DNA from: GCA-2730975 sp964576585
Lineage (GTDB): Bacteria; Verrucomicrobiota; Verrucomicrobiia; Opitutales; Seribacteraceae
Length of the DNA: 24,634 bases
Direction: 5' to 3'
Assembly (NCBI GenBank): GCA_964576585.1
Contig: CAZNWO010000039.1
Span: 1-24,634, forward strand
Below, piece by piece: positions 1-9,500 of the stretch (the stretch's first letter is position 1; every line of letters begins with the position of its first letter). Under the pieces are notes generated by a model. It was not told the origin of the DNA. It was given only the letters and a program-made list of their open reading frames with translations, and did not search any database. The translations under genes were made by a program, and so were the position numbers.

Positions 1-2
1 CT

Positions 3-1346
3 CCACCCGGCTTGTTCATCGAAGGATATCCCGGGAAACGAAGCTATGCTCCGGGCGAGGAAATCACCTTTCACGTTTCGACTAGCGCCTCCGTCTACAG
101 CATGAGAATAATCAGGGTCGGTCTAAAGGATGAGACCGTCTGGGAGAAAGAAGGGCTTCACGCCGGATCCTACAATGTGCCCGACTTGGCGGCATCGCAC
201 GGATGCGGGTGGCCCGTATCCTTCAAGCTTAAGGTTCCCAAGGAATGGAAGAGCGGCTACTATATAGCCAATCTGGAAGCAAAGGACAAGGGCGGCAAAT
301 ACACACATCGCAACGAGAGGTGGGCAAAGGGTTCGCTCTATTTCGTTATAAGGTCGGGAAATCCCGGGAAGGACACGAAAATCCTTCTCCAACTTTCCAC
401 CAACACCTACAGCGCCTACAATAATTGGGGAGGCCACAGCCTTTATTCCTACCATGATAGGGATCAAGTGCAGGGACATCGAGTATCCTTCCACAGGCCC
501 GGTGGCAGTCTTTTTCATATTTGGGAAGTTCACTTTGCAAGATGGGCGGAAAAGAACGGTTACAAACTGGATTATGCCGTGAACAACGACTTGGAGTTTC
601 ATCCGGAAATGCTTTCCCACTACAAGCTCGTTCTAAGCGTTGGTCATGACGAATACTGGTCCTCTCCTATGCGAGACAACTTGGAAGCCTTCATCGGAAA
701 AGGCGGAAACGTGGCTTTCTTCTCCGGAAACACATGTTGTTGGCAAATCCGCAACGAACAGGGTGGGCGCGACTTCACCTGCTGGAAACAATGGTACAAC
801 CTAGACCCTGTTTTCCGAAACGGTGATCAAAAGCTGGTTTCTACGTTGTGGGGGCACCACCTGATTGGTAGACCGGAAAACGAGATGACGGGGGTCGGCT
901 TCCTCTGGGGAGGATATCACCGTAGCCACGGCCAGTTCATGGACGGCAAAGGTTCCTACACTGTTCACCGGCCCGACCATTGGGTGTTCAAAGGCACGAA
1001 ACTTAAGAAGAGCGACGAATTCGGGGGGAAAGACACCATAGTCGGGTACGAATGTGATGGTTGCGAATTTACCTTGAAGGACGGACTGCCAGTTCCCACC
1101 TACAAAGACGGCACGCCGAAATCCTTCGTTATTCTCGGAACATGCCCCGCAAGCTGGGCGCCGGGGGACAGGCGTTGGTACGACCGTTTCCCCGAGGATC
1201 GTATTGGTGCTGCAGTTCTAGGAGTTTACACACGAGGCGGAACTGTTTTCACCAGTGGTTCCACCGATTGGTCTCATGGCTTGCGTCGACCCGACCCCAT
1301 CGTGGATCGCATAACCCGAAATGTCCTCGATCGCTTGTCCAAGTGA
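3..1346 (+). CDS. N,N-dimethylformamidase large-subunit-like protein, 5' partial
   Basis: The reading frame is open to the left edge, so the true start, probably with a signal peptide, lies outside the window; a TTG at 12 is in frame but is not a convincing start. Residue numbers count from that TTG. Residues about 1-115 look like a beta-sandwich (IEGYPGKRSYAPGEEITF). Residues about 120-440 match the C-terminal domain of N,N-dimethylformamidase large subunit, with the landmarks NTYSAYNNWGG, VGHDEYWS, FFSGNTCCWQ, VHRPDHWVF and GYECDG. Known family members hydrolyse small amides with a mononuclear iron held by Tyr and Glu. The Tyr of HDEYWS and the Glu of YECDG are plausible ligands, but I did not align them. 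Many PVC homologues have no known substrate, so amide hydrolysis is inference. The stop codon overlaps the GTG start of the next gene in GTGA (1343-1346), indicating co-translation. Confidence 0.8.
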   Translation, partial: PPGLFIEGYPGKRSYAPGEEITFHVSTSASVYSMRIIRVGLKDETVWEKEGLHAGSYNVPDLAASHGCGWPVSFKLKVPKEWKSGYYIANLEAKDKGGKYTHRNERWAKGSLYFVIRSGNPGKDTKILLQLSTNTYSAYNNWGGHSLYSYHDRDQVQGHRVSFHRPGGSLFHIWEVHFARWAEKNGYKLDYAVNNDLEFHPEMLSHYKLVLSVGHDEYWSSPMRDNLEAFIGKGGNVAFFSGNTCCWQIRNEQGGRDFTCWKQWYNLDPVFRNGDQKLVSTLWGHHLIGRPENEMTGVGFLWGGYHRSHGQFMDGKGSYTVHRPDHWVFKGTKLKKSDEFGGKDTIVGYECDGCEFTLKDGLPVPTYKDGTPKSFVILGTCPASWAPGDRRWYDRFPEDRIGAAVLGVYTRGGTVFTSGSTDWSHGLRRPDPIVDRITRNVLDRLSK

Positions 1347-2156
1347 GAAAGTCCTTTGGTAGATTCATTGCTGGATGTTGCATCCTCTTTGCATTCGAAA
1401 AAGTTTCGACGGCCGAAGAGATAGTCAAGTCAACCCATGTCTACAAGGAGGTGGATGGGGTAAAAGTCCATCTAGACGTCTACCGTCCGCAAACGAGGAA
1501 AAATTGTCCGGTATTGGTCTGGATTCATGGGGGAGCCCTCATTTCAGGCAATCGTGAACATCTACCCAAGAGACTCAAGGACTTGTCCGAGGCCGAGGGA
1601 TACTTGCTGATATCCATTGATTATCGACTGGCCCCTCAGGTCAAGCTGCAGGAGATCATCAACGATCTTCGTGATGCGTTGGCTTGGGTTCGACGGGAGG
1701 GAAAAGAAAAATTTGATGCCGATGTTTCTAGGTTGGTTGTAGCCGGGGGTTCGGCAGGAGGGTACCTCACCATGATGACTGGAATCATGAAGCCCACCCC
1801 AAAGGCTTTGGTTAGCTATTGGGGTTACGGAAGTCTGGATGCCGACTGGTACGCCAAACCCTCTGCCCACTATCGTAAGAGTNNNNNNNNNNNNNNNNNN
1901 NNNNNNNNNNNNNNNNNNNNNNNNNNNNNNNNNNNNNNNNNNNNNNNNNNNNNNNNNNNNNNNNNNNNNNNNNNNNNNNNNNGACGTGCCTTTTTACGAA
2001 TCCGAAAATATGGCCATCGAACTGCAGAAGCATGGAATAAGGCACGAACTACTCACCATCCCGAATGGCGGACATGGTCTGGGCGGAGGCAAGCCTGGGC
2101 TGATCGAGTGGGCTCACGCAAAGACATTTGACTTTATACGCGAGCAATTAAACTGA
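1343..2156 (+). CDS. Secreted alpha/beta hydrolase (esterase/lipase family), interrupted by a gap
   Basis: The start is GTG at 1343, overlapping the upstream stop; it is followed directly by a signal peptide (VRKSFGRFIAGCCILFAF, cleavage near STA-EE). The alpha/beta-hydrolase features are an oxyanion HGG at residues 62-64, DYRLAP near 93-98 and the nucleophile elbow GGSAGG with Ser137. After the gap the C-terminal part shows DVPFYES and the catalytic-His motif NGGHG. The catalytic Asp, usually just before xDVP, falls in the gap. The halves are in different frames across the 100 N. Both sides end on whole codons, so the real gap should be a multiple of three. Relatives of about 290-320 residues suggest some 60-80 residues are missing. 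The family hydrolyses carboxyl esters; coupling to the amidase-like gene suggests a shared substrate, which is inference. No Shine-Dalgarno sequence is visible. Confidence 0.8.
1883..1982. other. Scaffold gap (100 N)
   Basis: Exactly 100 N, the usual placeholder for a gap of unknown size, inside the alpha/beta hydrolase. Flanking coding frames imply a true length divisible by three. Confidence 0.97.
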
Positions 2157-2219
2157 ATTCAGGCTAAAATCCTCCAAAGATAAAATTGCTGTAACGATGA
2201 TCTTCAAAAGCAGACGTAC

Positions 2220-3359
2220 ATGAAACCCAACAAGATTCGATTTTGGATTGTTCCTTACCTGTTCTCTTCTTTCGGAGTCTTTGTTTACTCAGAGGAAACG
2301 AAAGCATACAAGCTTCCGGAAAAAGTGCAGAAACCATTCCCGCAATATCTGCACGAGGAAATAGACATACCCGCCGCGTCGTCCACGGAAAAGATACGTT
2401 CCGAATTCTCTTTGGCCAAAGCTGGTGAATATCTGGAGAAAGGCGCCTTGGCTTGGGCGAGAAAAAGGAAATGCGTTTCCTGCCATACGACAGGTGCATA
2501 TATGCAAGTAAGACCCGTGTTGAGCAAGGTTTTGGGTGCGCCTGATGACGAAATAAAAGACCAAATGCTGAAGGGGCTTAGACATTTTAAGGACATGGAT
2601 GGAAGCCAGAGAAGGGAAGGTGCAAATCCCGCCCAGATCGTACAGATTGCATTAGGTCTGTCCGAGTGGGACAAGCATGTGGGTGGAAAGCTTTCAACTC
2701 CAACCAAAGAGGCCTTGAACCTAATGTTCGGCATTCAGGATGAAGACGGAACTTGGGGATCGGTCACCACTTGGCCTCCTCTTGAATCCAGCAAATACCA
2801 AGTTGCCAATGCGGCGGCCATGGCTGCGGCAACTGCTCCGGGATGGCTGAAGGAATCTCAGGATTCAAAGCCAAGAAAGAACTTTGACCTATTGACCGAC
2901 TATCTTCGCAATACGCCTCCGCCTCACGACTACGGCAGTGTCCTGCTTTTGTGGACTGCCGGTCGCATACCCACATTGCTTTCTCCTGAGGAAAAGAAAA
3001 ACATTGTCGAAATGATCGAGGGTTTCCAGAGACCTGATGGAGGCTGGTCCATCAGGTCTTTTGCCAAGCCCGAGGAATGGGGCGAGGGCAACAGGGCAGG
3101 CAAGATAAGAAATGAATCCGACTTTGCCAATCCTGTTAGTGACGGGCACATGACGGGATTGGCGCTGTTGACGCTAATTGATGCCGGGGTGGAAAAGGAG
3201 AAAACTTCCATCCGCAAGGGTGTGTCGTGGCTTAAGTCAAACCAAAGGGAAAGCGGTCGCTGGTGGACGAGATCCCTGAACACGGATAAACGTCATTTCA
3301 TCACTTATTCAGGAACCGCTTACCCGTTGCTGGCGCTTTACAAGTGTAATGCCCTCTAG
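2220..3359 (+). CDS. Secreted CxxCH protein with terpene-cyclase-like alpha/alpha-toroid domain
   Basis: A 379-residue protein with an N-terminal signal peptide or anchor (residues about 6-24, before SEETKAY). A c-type haem motif CVSCH lies at 85-89. The rest resembles the prenyltransferase/squalene-cyclase toroid fold, with QW-like turns QDEDGTWG (173-180), QRPDGGWS (270-277) and NQRESGRWWTRS (341-352), ending in a helix YSGTAYPLLALYKC. The catalytic DxDD motif of squalene-hopene cyclases is not visible, so cyclisation is unlikely. Similar proteins are familiar in PVC genomes, often beside haem-binding propellers, and have no established function. Export and covalent haem attachment in the periplasm are inferred from the signal peptide and CxxCH. 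The start is the ATG at 2220, 63 bases after the hydrolase stop, with no clear ribosome binding site. The next gene begins just downstream, so the two are probably co-transcribed. Confidence 0.8.
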   Translation: MKPNKIRFWIVPYLFSSFGVFVYSEETKAYKLPEKVQKPFPQYLHEEIDIPAASSTEKIRSEFSLAKAGEYLEKGALAWARKRKCVSCHTTGAYMQVRPVLSKVLGAPDDEIKDQMLKGLRHFKDMDGSQRREGANPAQIVQIALGLSEWDKHVGGKLSTPTKEALNLMFGIQDEDGTWGSVTTWPPLESSKYQVANAAAMAAATAPGWLKESQDSKPRKNFDLLTDYLRNTPPPHDYGSVLLLWTAGRIPTLLSPEEKKNIVEMIEGFQRPDGGWSIRSFAKPEEWGEGNRAGKIRNESDFANPVSDGHMTGLALLTLIDAGVEKEKTSIRKGVSWLKSNQRESGRWWTRSLNTDKRHFITYSGTAYPLLALYKCNAL

Positions 3360-3390
3360 ACTATTTTTCAACCGGCCTTCCTCTATTTCA

Positions 3391-5823
3391 ATGAAGTTCG
3401 TCACTTGCCTCGCAGCGATTCTCTTTCCTTGGCTTGCGTTAACTCAAATTACCTATTCGTCTATTCCTAAGCCGACTGACGCTCCCAAGCCATTTTCACC
3501 AGAGGAAAGTGCTAAGCAGGTAACCTTGCCAAAGGGATTTCGGCTAGAGTTACTGGCTTCCGAACCACTTGTCAGGCAACCATCCGGGGTTTGTCGCGAT
3601 GCAAGAGGTCGCCTTTTCGTTTGTGAACTGCATGGGTATAATATGGAAGGCCAATACGACATAGAGGTTCTGAATAAAACCGGGAGGCTAGACAAGGTGG
3701 TTCGCCGTATTTCTGCTCCTCCAGAAGCCTTTCGCAAGGCTGAGAAAGACCAAATCGGGGTCGTCAAGCTTTTGCACGATATGGATGGAGATGGTCGAAT
3801 GGACAAAGCCGATGTGTGGGCCGACGACCTTCCCGCCTGTCTTGGGATTGTCCCGGCACGAGATGGAGTAATCGTCGCGGCAGAGCCGGAAATTATCTTC
3901 CTTGCCGACAGGGATGGCGATGGCCATGCCGAGGTTCGGGAGACCTTGTACAAAGGATTCAAGGGAAGCATGCTTGAGCGTAGGATCAACCAACCTGCTT
4001 GGGGTCCCGACAACTGGATCTATGCCGGTCGAGGAAGAGGAGGAACAATAACGGGTCCACGGCTTTCCGAGCCCGTGAATCTGCCAAGCTCGGACTTTCG
4101 CTTCAAGGCGGATGGTTCCGCCATTGAGCCAGTCACGGGAGGAACCGCAACGATTGGCTGGACATTCTCGGGAACTGGTCAACGCTTCGTTGCAACCACG
4201 GTTTCGCCTGGGTTCTACGTGGCTCCCGTTCCTTGGCGATATTTGAAGAGAAACGAAAACGTTTCCCTGAAAGGAAGCATAACCCGTGCGGCGGATTATC
4301 AGAGGCTCTTTCAAGTCAGCAAACCACATCCTTGGCGCACGAGAAGGGCCAAGGATCCTGGCTTCTTTCGCTATTACAACCAAAGATATGGTGACGCCGA
4401 ATCGGTTGCCTCGGGATATTTCACAGGATCTTGTTCCCCCATGGTATACCAAGACAGTGCCTTGCCCGGACTTAATGGTCATTACTTTGTATGCGAACCG
4501 GCAACCAATCTCGTGCACAGAGCGAAAATTCACCAAGAAGGAGCCGTCTTGAAAATCAGGAGAACCGCGGAGGACTCCAACAAGGAATTCCTGGCATCCA
4601 AAGACGTCTGGTTCCATCCGATGTCGCTTGCGCACGAACCTGACGGGTCAATCGCCATCGTGGACTTCTACAGGGAAATCATCGAGGATTACTCGGCCAT
4701 ACCCAGATATCTTCAACAACAATATGGTTTGGATAATGGCAAGGATCACGGGAGAATCTGGCGACTCGTCCACGACGATATGCCCGTAGCCCCCAAACCC
4801 GACATGAGCAAGATGGGTGAGCCTCGATTAGTGGTCGAGGTCGCAAGTTCCTACTACTGGCGCCGCCAAACTGCGAGGAGATTGCTGGTGGAGAAAGGCG
4901 TGCTTTCAAAGAATGGTTTGGGAATCCTTGCAAAAACGATCGGCAGCAAATCTTCTGCTCGCGATTCGGTCGTAAACGCCCTCTACGTCTTGAAGGGAGT
5001 TGGAAAGCTCTCCGGGGCAACAATCATCCCCGCCTTGGATCATCGCGACTTTGGAGTCAGGGTTCATGCCCTACGAGTGGCGGAGCCTTGGCTTGACCGT
5101 TCGATGGAGTTGTTGGACAAGGTCATTTCCCTTACTCGCGACCCAAACCCTCTGGTTCTGATTCAACTAGCCCTCACGCTTGGCGAAAGTCGCTCTGAGA
5201 AGGCTCGTTCCACCCTTGAGGAAATAGAGAAAACCCACGGGGAATTGAGATGGATGAAGACCGCAATTCAAAGTTCCAAGTCCAAAGAATCCACCGATTT
5301 ACCGACAATTACCGACCTTCGCCAGCTTAAGGACGCGGCCAAGCAGGTAAATGCCGTCAAGTCCTTAAAGAACCCCAAGCTTAATCAAACCTTTACGCTC
5401 TATTCAAAAGCACTCGACGGTAAAAGAAATCTCGTTAGAGGGGAAAAATTGTTTAAGCAAACCTGTGCTGCCTGTCACCTTGTTCGGGGAATTGGCAAAG
5501 CTGTAGGACCCGACTTGACGGGAGAAAAGAACCGGGCTGAAGAAACAATGATCCTAGATGTTCTTGATCCTGGTCGAGAAATCACGGCAGGCTATGAAAC
5601 CCATCTTTTGACGACTACAAAGGACGAAATTCTCGCAGGGCTGCTTGTAGCGGAAGCACCGGGAAACCTGACGCTGCGTGATCTAGCGGGAAACGAACAT
5701 GTGATCCAACGGAAGATGATCCGCAACATGGAAACCATAAAGACTTCCCTTATGCCCGCAGGTCTAGAGAAATCCTTGAGTCCTAGGGATTTGGCGGATT
5801 TGATTGGTTGGCTGCGAAAATAA
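3391..5823 (+). CDS. PVC-type beta-propeller protein with C-terminal haem-binding CxxCH domain
   Basis: About 810 residues from the ATG at 3391, chosen because a good signal peptide follows at once (MKFVTCLAAILFPWLALT). An in-frame ATG at 3349 would add 14 residues and overlap the previous gene by 11 bases. The order is a seven-bladed-type propeller with GFRLELLASEPLVRQP near the start and two Ca-site-like repeats, DMDGDGRMD (about nt 3778) and DRDGDGHAE (about nt 3907). A HEAT-like helical middle follows, then a cytochrome c domain with CAACH at residues 692-696 and the probable axial Met788 in SLMPAGL. This is the architecture of the PVC 'membrane-bound dehydrogenase' propeller (TIGR02604) plus the haem-binding domain (TIGR02603). 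Such proteins are thought to oxidise extracellular sugars or alcohols and pass electrons to haem; the substrate is unknown. The start has no obvious ribosome binding site. Confidence 0.88.
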   Translation: MKFVTCLAAILFPWLALTQITYSSIPKPTDAPKPFSPEESAKQVTLPKGFRLELLASEPLVRQPSGVCRDARGRLFVCELHGYNMEGQYDIEVLNKTGRLDKVVRRISAPPEAFRKAEKDQIGVVKLLHDMDGDGRMDKADVWADDLPACLGIVPARDGVIVAAEPEIIFLADRDGDGHAEVRETLYKGFKGSMLERRINQPAWGPDNWIYAGRGRGGTITGPRLSEPVNLPSSDFRFKADGSAIEPVTGGTATIGWTFSGTGQRFVATTVSPGFYVAPVPWRYLKRNENVSLKGSITRAADYQRLFQVSKPHPWRTRRAKDPGFFRYYNQRYGDAESVASGYFTGSCSPMVYQDSALPGLNGHYFVCEPATNLVHRAKIHQEGAVLKIRRTAEDSNKEFLASKDVWFHPMSLAHEPDGSIAIVDFYREIIEDYSAIPRYLQQQYGLDNGKDHGRIWRLVHDDMPVAPKPDMSKMGEPRLVVEVASSYYWRRQTARRLLVEKGVLSKNGLGILAKTIGSKSSARDSVVNALYVLKGVGKLSGATIIPALDHRDFGVRVHALRVAEPWLDRSMELLDKVISLTRDPNPLVLIQLALTLGESRSEKARSTLEEIEKTHGELRWMKTAIQSSKSKESTDLPTITDLRQLKDAAKQVNAVKSLKNPKLNQTFTLYSKALDGKRNLVRGEKLFKQTCAACHLVRGIGKAVGPDLTGEKNRAEETMILDVLDPGREITAGYETHLLTTTKDEILAGLLVAEAPGNLTLRDLAGNEHVIQRKMIRNMETIKTSLMPAGLEKSLSPRDLADLIGWLRK

Positions 5824-5861
5824 GTTGCTGTTGTGGCAACCTTCTCGCTATTGACGAGAGG
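5824..5861. terminator. Two adjacent hairpins between convergent genes
   Basis: The 58-base gap between the propeller stop and the oppositely oriented lipoprotein stop begins with two back-to-back inverted repeats. The first is GTTGC (5824-5828) with GCAAC (5836-5840). The second is CTTCTCG (5841-5847) with CGAGAGG (5855-5861), seven pairs including one G-T. No T-run follows on either strand, so this is at best a non-canonical bidirectional terminator. The position supports the call more than the sequence does. Confidence 0.35.
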
Positions 5862-5881
5862 TCAGGGAAGCTGGTTTTCGA

Positions 5882-6493
5882 TCAGAAGAGGATTTCGCAG
5901 TTTGGCAAAGCCTTCTCGAGCACCGCTTCCTGCTTTGTGCTGAGTTTGTTGAAACTGACAGTCAACGATTCTAGGTTGGTAAGAGCGGTAAGCGGCGTCA
6001 CGTCCTTGAACTTGTTGTCCGCAACATTGAGCGAGAGGAGATTGGTCATGTAAGCCAGAGGCGAAAGATCCTCAACCAAATTGTAACGGAGATTCATTTC
6101 GACGAGATTTTTAGCATAGTGGAGGCCCGAAAGGTCCGTAATCTCGCTTTTCGGAACGTTTAGATTCGTAAGAGAAAGCATTTCACGCCGGGAAATTGGT
6201 CCATCGGGCTTATTGAGTGCCTTGAGAAGGACAGCTTCAAGTTTCTCGCATTTGAATGCAACAGGGTTTTCCATGGCGGCTTCCAAGGCCGCTTTTTCTG
6301 CCTCTTCGGCTTCCTTTGCGGCAATCCTGAGAGCCGTGGCATTCTTTTCGGCTTCGTTTCTTTTGGCTTGTTCCTCGAGTTCAGCATCACCGCACGAGGC
6401 GAGGAACAAGGTGGCGCAAAGCGAAAAAGATGGAAGAACAAGCCTGTAGAAAAAGCATGTGGGCAAGGTGCGAACCAATGAAGTTGTTTGCAT
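5882..6493 (-). CDS. Leucine-rich-repeat lipoprotein
   Basis: A 203-residue protein from the ATG at 6493, which has an AGG about ten bases upstream. An in-frame TTG at 6529 would overlap the pump gene, but it places the signal peptide further inside, so I reject it. The signal peptide is long, with lipobox LASC and the lipidated Cys34. An Ala/Glu/Lys-rich segment (about 37-75) should form a coiled coil. Leucine-rich repeats follow at about 107-185, with NLNVP, LVEMNLRYN, LLSLNVADN and LESLTVSFN, and a short C-terminal helix ends ALPNCEILF. It resembles the short bacterial LRR proteins with about 22-residue repeats and probably binds a protein partner at a membrane face. It starts 33 bases after the RND transporter stop on the same strand, so it is probably the last gene of the efflux operon. 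Its role there is unknown. Confidence 0.75.
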   Translation of the reverse strand: MQTTSLVRTLPTCFFYRLVLPSFSLCATLFLASCGDAELEEQAKRNEAEKNATALRIAAKEAEEAEKAALEAAMENPVAFKCEKLEAVLLKALNKPDGPISRREMLSLTNLNVPKSEITDLSGLHYAKNLVEMNLRYNLVEDLSPLAYMTNLLSLNVADNKFKDVTPLTALTNLESLTVSFNKLSTKQEAVLEKALPNCEILF

Positions 6494-6525
6494 TCGGATG
6501 TACCTAGCTTCAGCAATTTCAGCCG

Positions 6526-9500
6526 TCAAGAATCAACGGAATCTTCAGCCTTTCCCCATTCTCCTTTATTCGTTGCAAGCAACGAGAAAGCCGCAGGAGT
6601 AAGGACGAGGGAAAGTAGCGTGGAGCTTAGGAGTCCACCAATTATAACGGTCGCCATCGGTTGGAGAATCTCTTTCCCGGGAGCACCTTCAGCAAATGCC
6701 AAGGGCAGCATGGCAAAGCCAGCAGTTAATGCCGTCATGAGGATTGCCGGAACACGATCCGAGGTGCCTTTGATGATCATCTCCCGTCCGAGAGACATTC
6801 CTTCATCCAGAGCGAGACTTCGGTAACGCGAAAGCAGCATGATGACGTTTCGGGCAGCGATTCCCGCAACTGCAATCAACCCGACCAGAGTCGCGATGGA
6901 CACATCCTGCCCTGACCACCATGCCGCAACAATCCCGCCGGAAAGCGCTGCAGGGACGCTTAGGAGAGCTTGCGCAACCATTTTGCCATTGCGAAAATGC
7001 AAGCCGAGTGCAGAGACGACGACAAAAAGCAACGCAACCCCCATAAGAATCATTTTTTGCAGAGCTTTTCGTCGGCTTTCGGATTGTCCTTCGATTTGAA
7101 CGGTGTATCCCTCGGGCAAGACCAGTTCGCGTCGAAGCAGATCCTCCGCATCCTCCGTGGCCGAAGAGACGTCGCGACCATCAACGTTGGCGGAAACGAT
7201 TGCCCGGCGTCGACCGTTTTCCCGGGATACCACTGCCGGGGCTAGTGTTTCACGAATTGTGGCCACGGATGACAGGCTGACGGGAGGTGATCCATGTGCT
7301 GCGAAATGAATATCGCCGATGGATGAAAGATCATCACGAATGGAAGGATGAAAACGTACCACGACGTCACGAGTGAGAAGATTATCCAGAACCTCACCGG
7401 CTTTCTCCCCCGCAAATCCTGCGCGGACGATGCGATTCAGGTCTGCTACCTGCAAGCCATGCAATTGAAGGCGTTCGAAATGCGGAAGAATGCGGACTTG
7501 TGGGACTTGTGCTTGGCTCTCGACTCTCACGTCGACGAGTCCTTGCCCTTGCTTGAGCAGTTCGGCGGCTTCTCGCGCAAGACGTTCGAGCTCAGCTAAA
7601 TCATCGCCAAAAATCTTGACGACAATGGGAGCTTCCACTCCGGAAAGCATGTGGTCTATCCTATGCCCAATGGGTTTTCCCATATCCACTGCAACCTGCG
7701 GGACTTCATCCAGTCGAAATCGAATCTCGGAAAGGACTTCGTCTCGGGAACGTCCCCAATCATGGAATTCAACTTCTAACTCATTAACGCAAACTGGCAT
7801 CACGTGCTCGTCGTTCTCGGCTCGTCCGGTGCGAACTCCTACCGACTTCACTTCAGGTGTCATTCGCACGAGCGACTCTGCAAGACGCCCAATGTCGCGT
7901 GAAGCATTCAAGGAAGTGCCCGCAGGAGCAGTCACTGAAACAATGGCGCTCCCCTCGTTAAAAGCGGGAAGAAAGGAGCGACCCATTGTTGGGAAGAGGC
8001 AGAAGGCCGACAAAACCAAGAATCCGGATAGAAAACAAGTGGCGATGGGCCAACGCAATGCAGGTCGGACTAGAAACTTGCGGGTAAGGTAAGCGGACTT
8101 TGCCGCAGTCCAAGGTTCGGAAGAAATGTATTTCTTTCCCTTTCCAGCAAACAGACGACAGAGAGCGGGGCCGATCGTAATAGCCACCACGAAGGATGCC
8201 AACATCGAGACTATCGCAGCTTCTGCAAGAGGACCGAAAAGTTTGCCTTCCATCCCATCAAATCCGAACAATGGTACAAAGGTCGCCACAATGATGATGG
8301 TAGCTTGCGCAATGGCTCCACCCACTTCCCCCGTAGCCTTAATGATGACCGAGTTGACGGGAAGAGGATTGGCTAAGACGCTGTTTTCGCGGAGTCGCCT
8401 GTAGACGTTCTCAACCAAGACAATGGCATCATCCACAACCATGCCGGCAGCCACGGCAAGGCCACCCAAGGTCATGACGTTCACACTTCCTCCCGTAAAG
8501 CGAAAGTAAACAAACGTAAACAGGAACGAGAGAGGAATGGAAAGCAAGGCAATGAGGGTAGTTCCGAAGCGAAGTAAAAAGACAAAGAGCACGACCGCGA
8601 CCAACAAGGAACCATCTCTCAATGCGTCTGTTACATTGGCGATCGCATGATCCACGAAGTCGGCCTGTCGAAACAGGAGGTGGGTGGAGACATCGGAAGG
8701 CAGCGACAAGTTTCCGAGACTCTCTTCCACTTGGCGCGTAACTTCGCGAACATCTGCATCAGGTTGTTTCTGAACGCCTATGATTACGGCGGCTTTGCCT
8801 CCGACCATCGCATCTCCGCGCTTTGGCTTTGCGGCAATGGAAACCTCCGCAACATCCCGAATGTATACGGGTCGACCATCTGTTTTCTTGATTAAGGCAT
8901 TCTCGAATTCATGCAAAGCCGAGCTTCTTCCCACAGCTCTCAACATCCATTCCGACGATTCGTTTTCTAGAATTCCGCCGACCTCGTTGCCTTGCGCATT
9001 TGCGGCAGCATGCGTCAATTCGCCCAAGTTTATTCCATGGGCAAGCATCCGGTCAGGGTGGGCGTGAATGCGATATTCGGCCAAGCCTCCTCCCAATGCC
9101 AAAGCCTGAGCCACACCCGGCAGGGCTTGGAGCGGTCGAACCAAACTGCGTTCGGCCAGGGTTCTTAAGTCAATTGGTGTTCGGCGCATGTCGTCGGAAG
9201 TAATGCCCACCAACATTATTTCGCCGAGCAATGAAGTGATGGGCGCCATCCGAAGAAATACACCTGTAGGCATATCCTCTTGGACCAAACGCAAGCGTTC
9301 CTGAACTAGTTGTCTTGCAAGAAGCGGGTCATCGTCCCAGCCGAACTCGACGAAAACCAAACCTAAACCTGCAATGGATTCAGTCCTGACTCGTTGAGAG
9401 CCGGAGGTTCCCCGAACGGCATTTTCTATTGGCAGGACTACTTGTGTTTCGATCTCTTCGGGTGCCATCCCCGCAGCCTCTGCCATTATGGTGACAGTCG

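Noticed and set aside
1061..1342. Upstream extension of the alpha/beta hydrolase frame
   Set aside because: The frame is open to 1061 but overlaps the amidase-like gene and encodes an unlikely basic sequence; the signal peptide begins at the GTG at 1343.
3688..4635. Long open frame of about 315 codons on the - strand opposite the haem propeller
   Set aside because: It lies wholly within a well-supported gene with CxxCH and propeller motifs, has no recognisable domain and no signal peptide; a shadow frame.
7490..8092. Open + strand frame of 200 codons opposite the RND transporter
   Set aside because: Low-complexity Ser/Thr/Arg-rich translation, typical of the antisense of a real gene; no start signal or domain.
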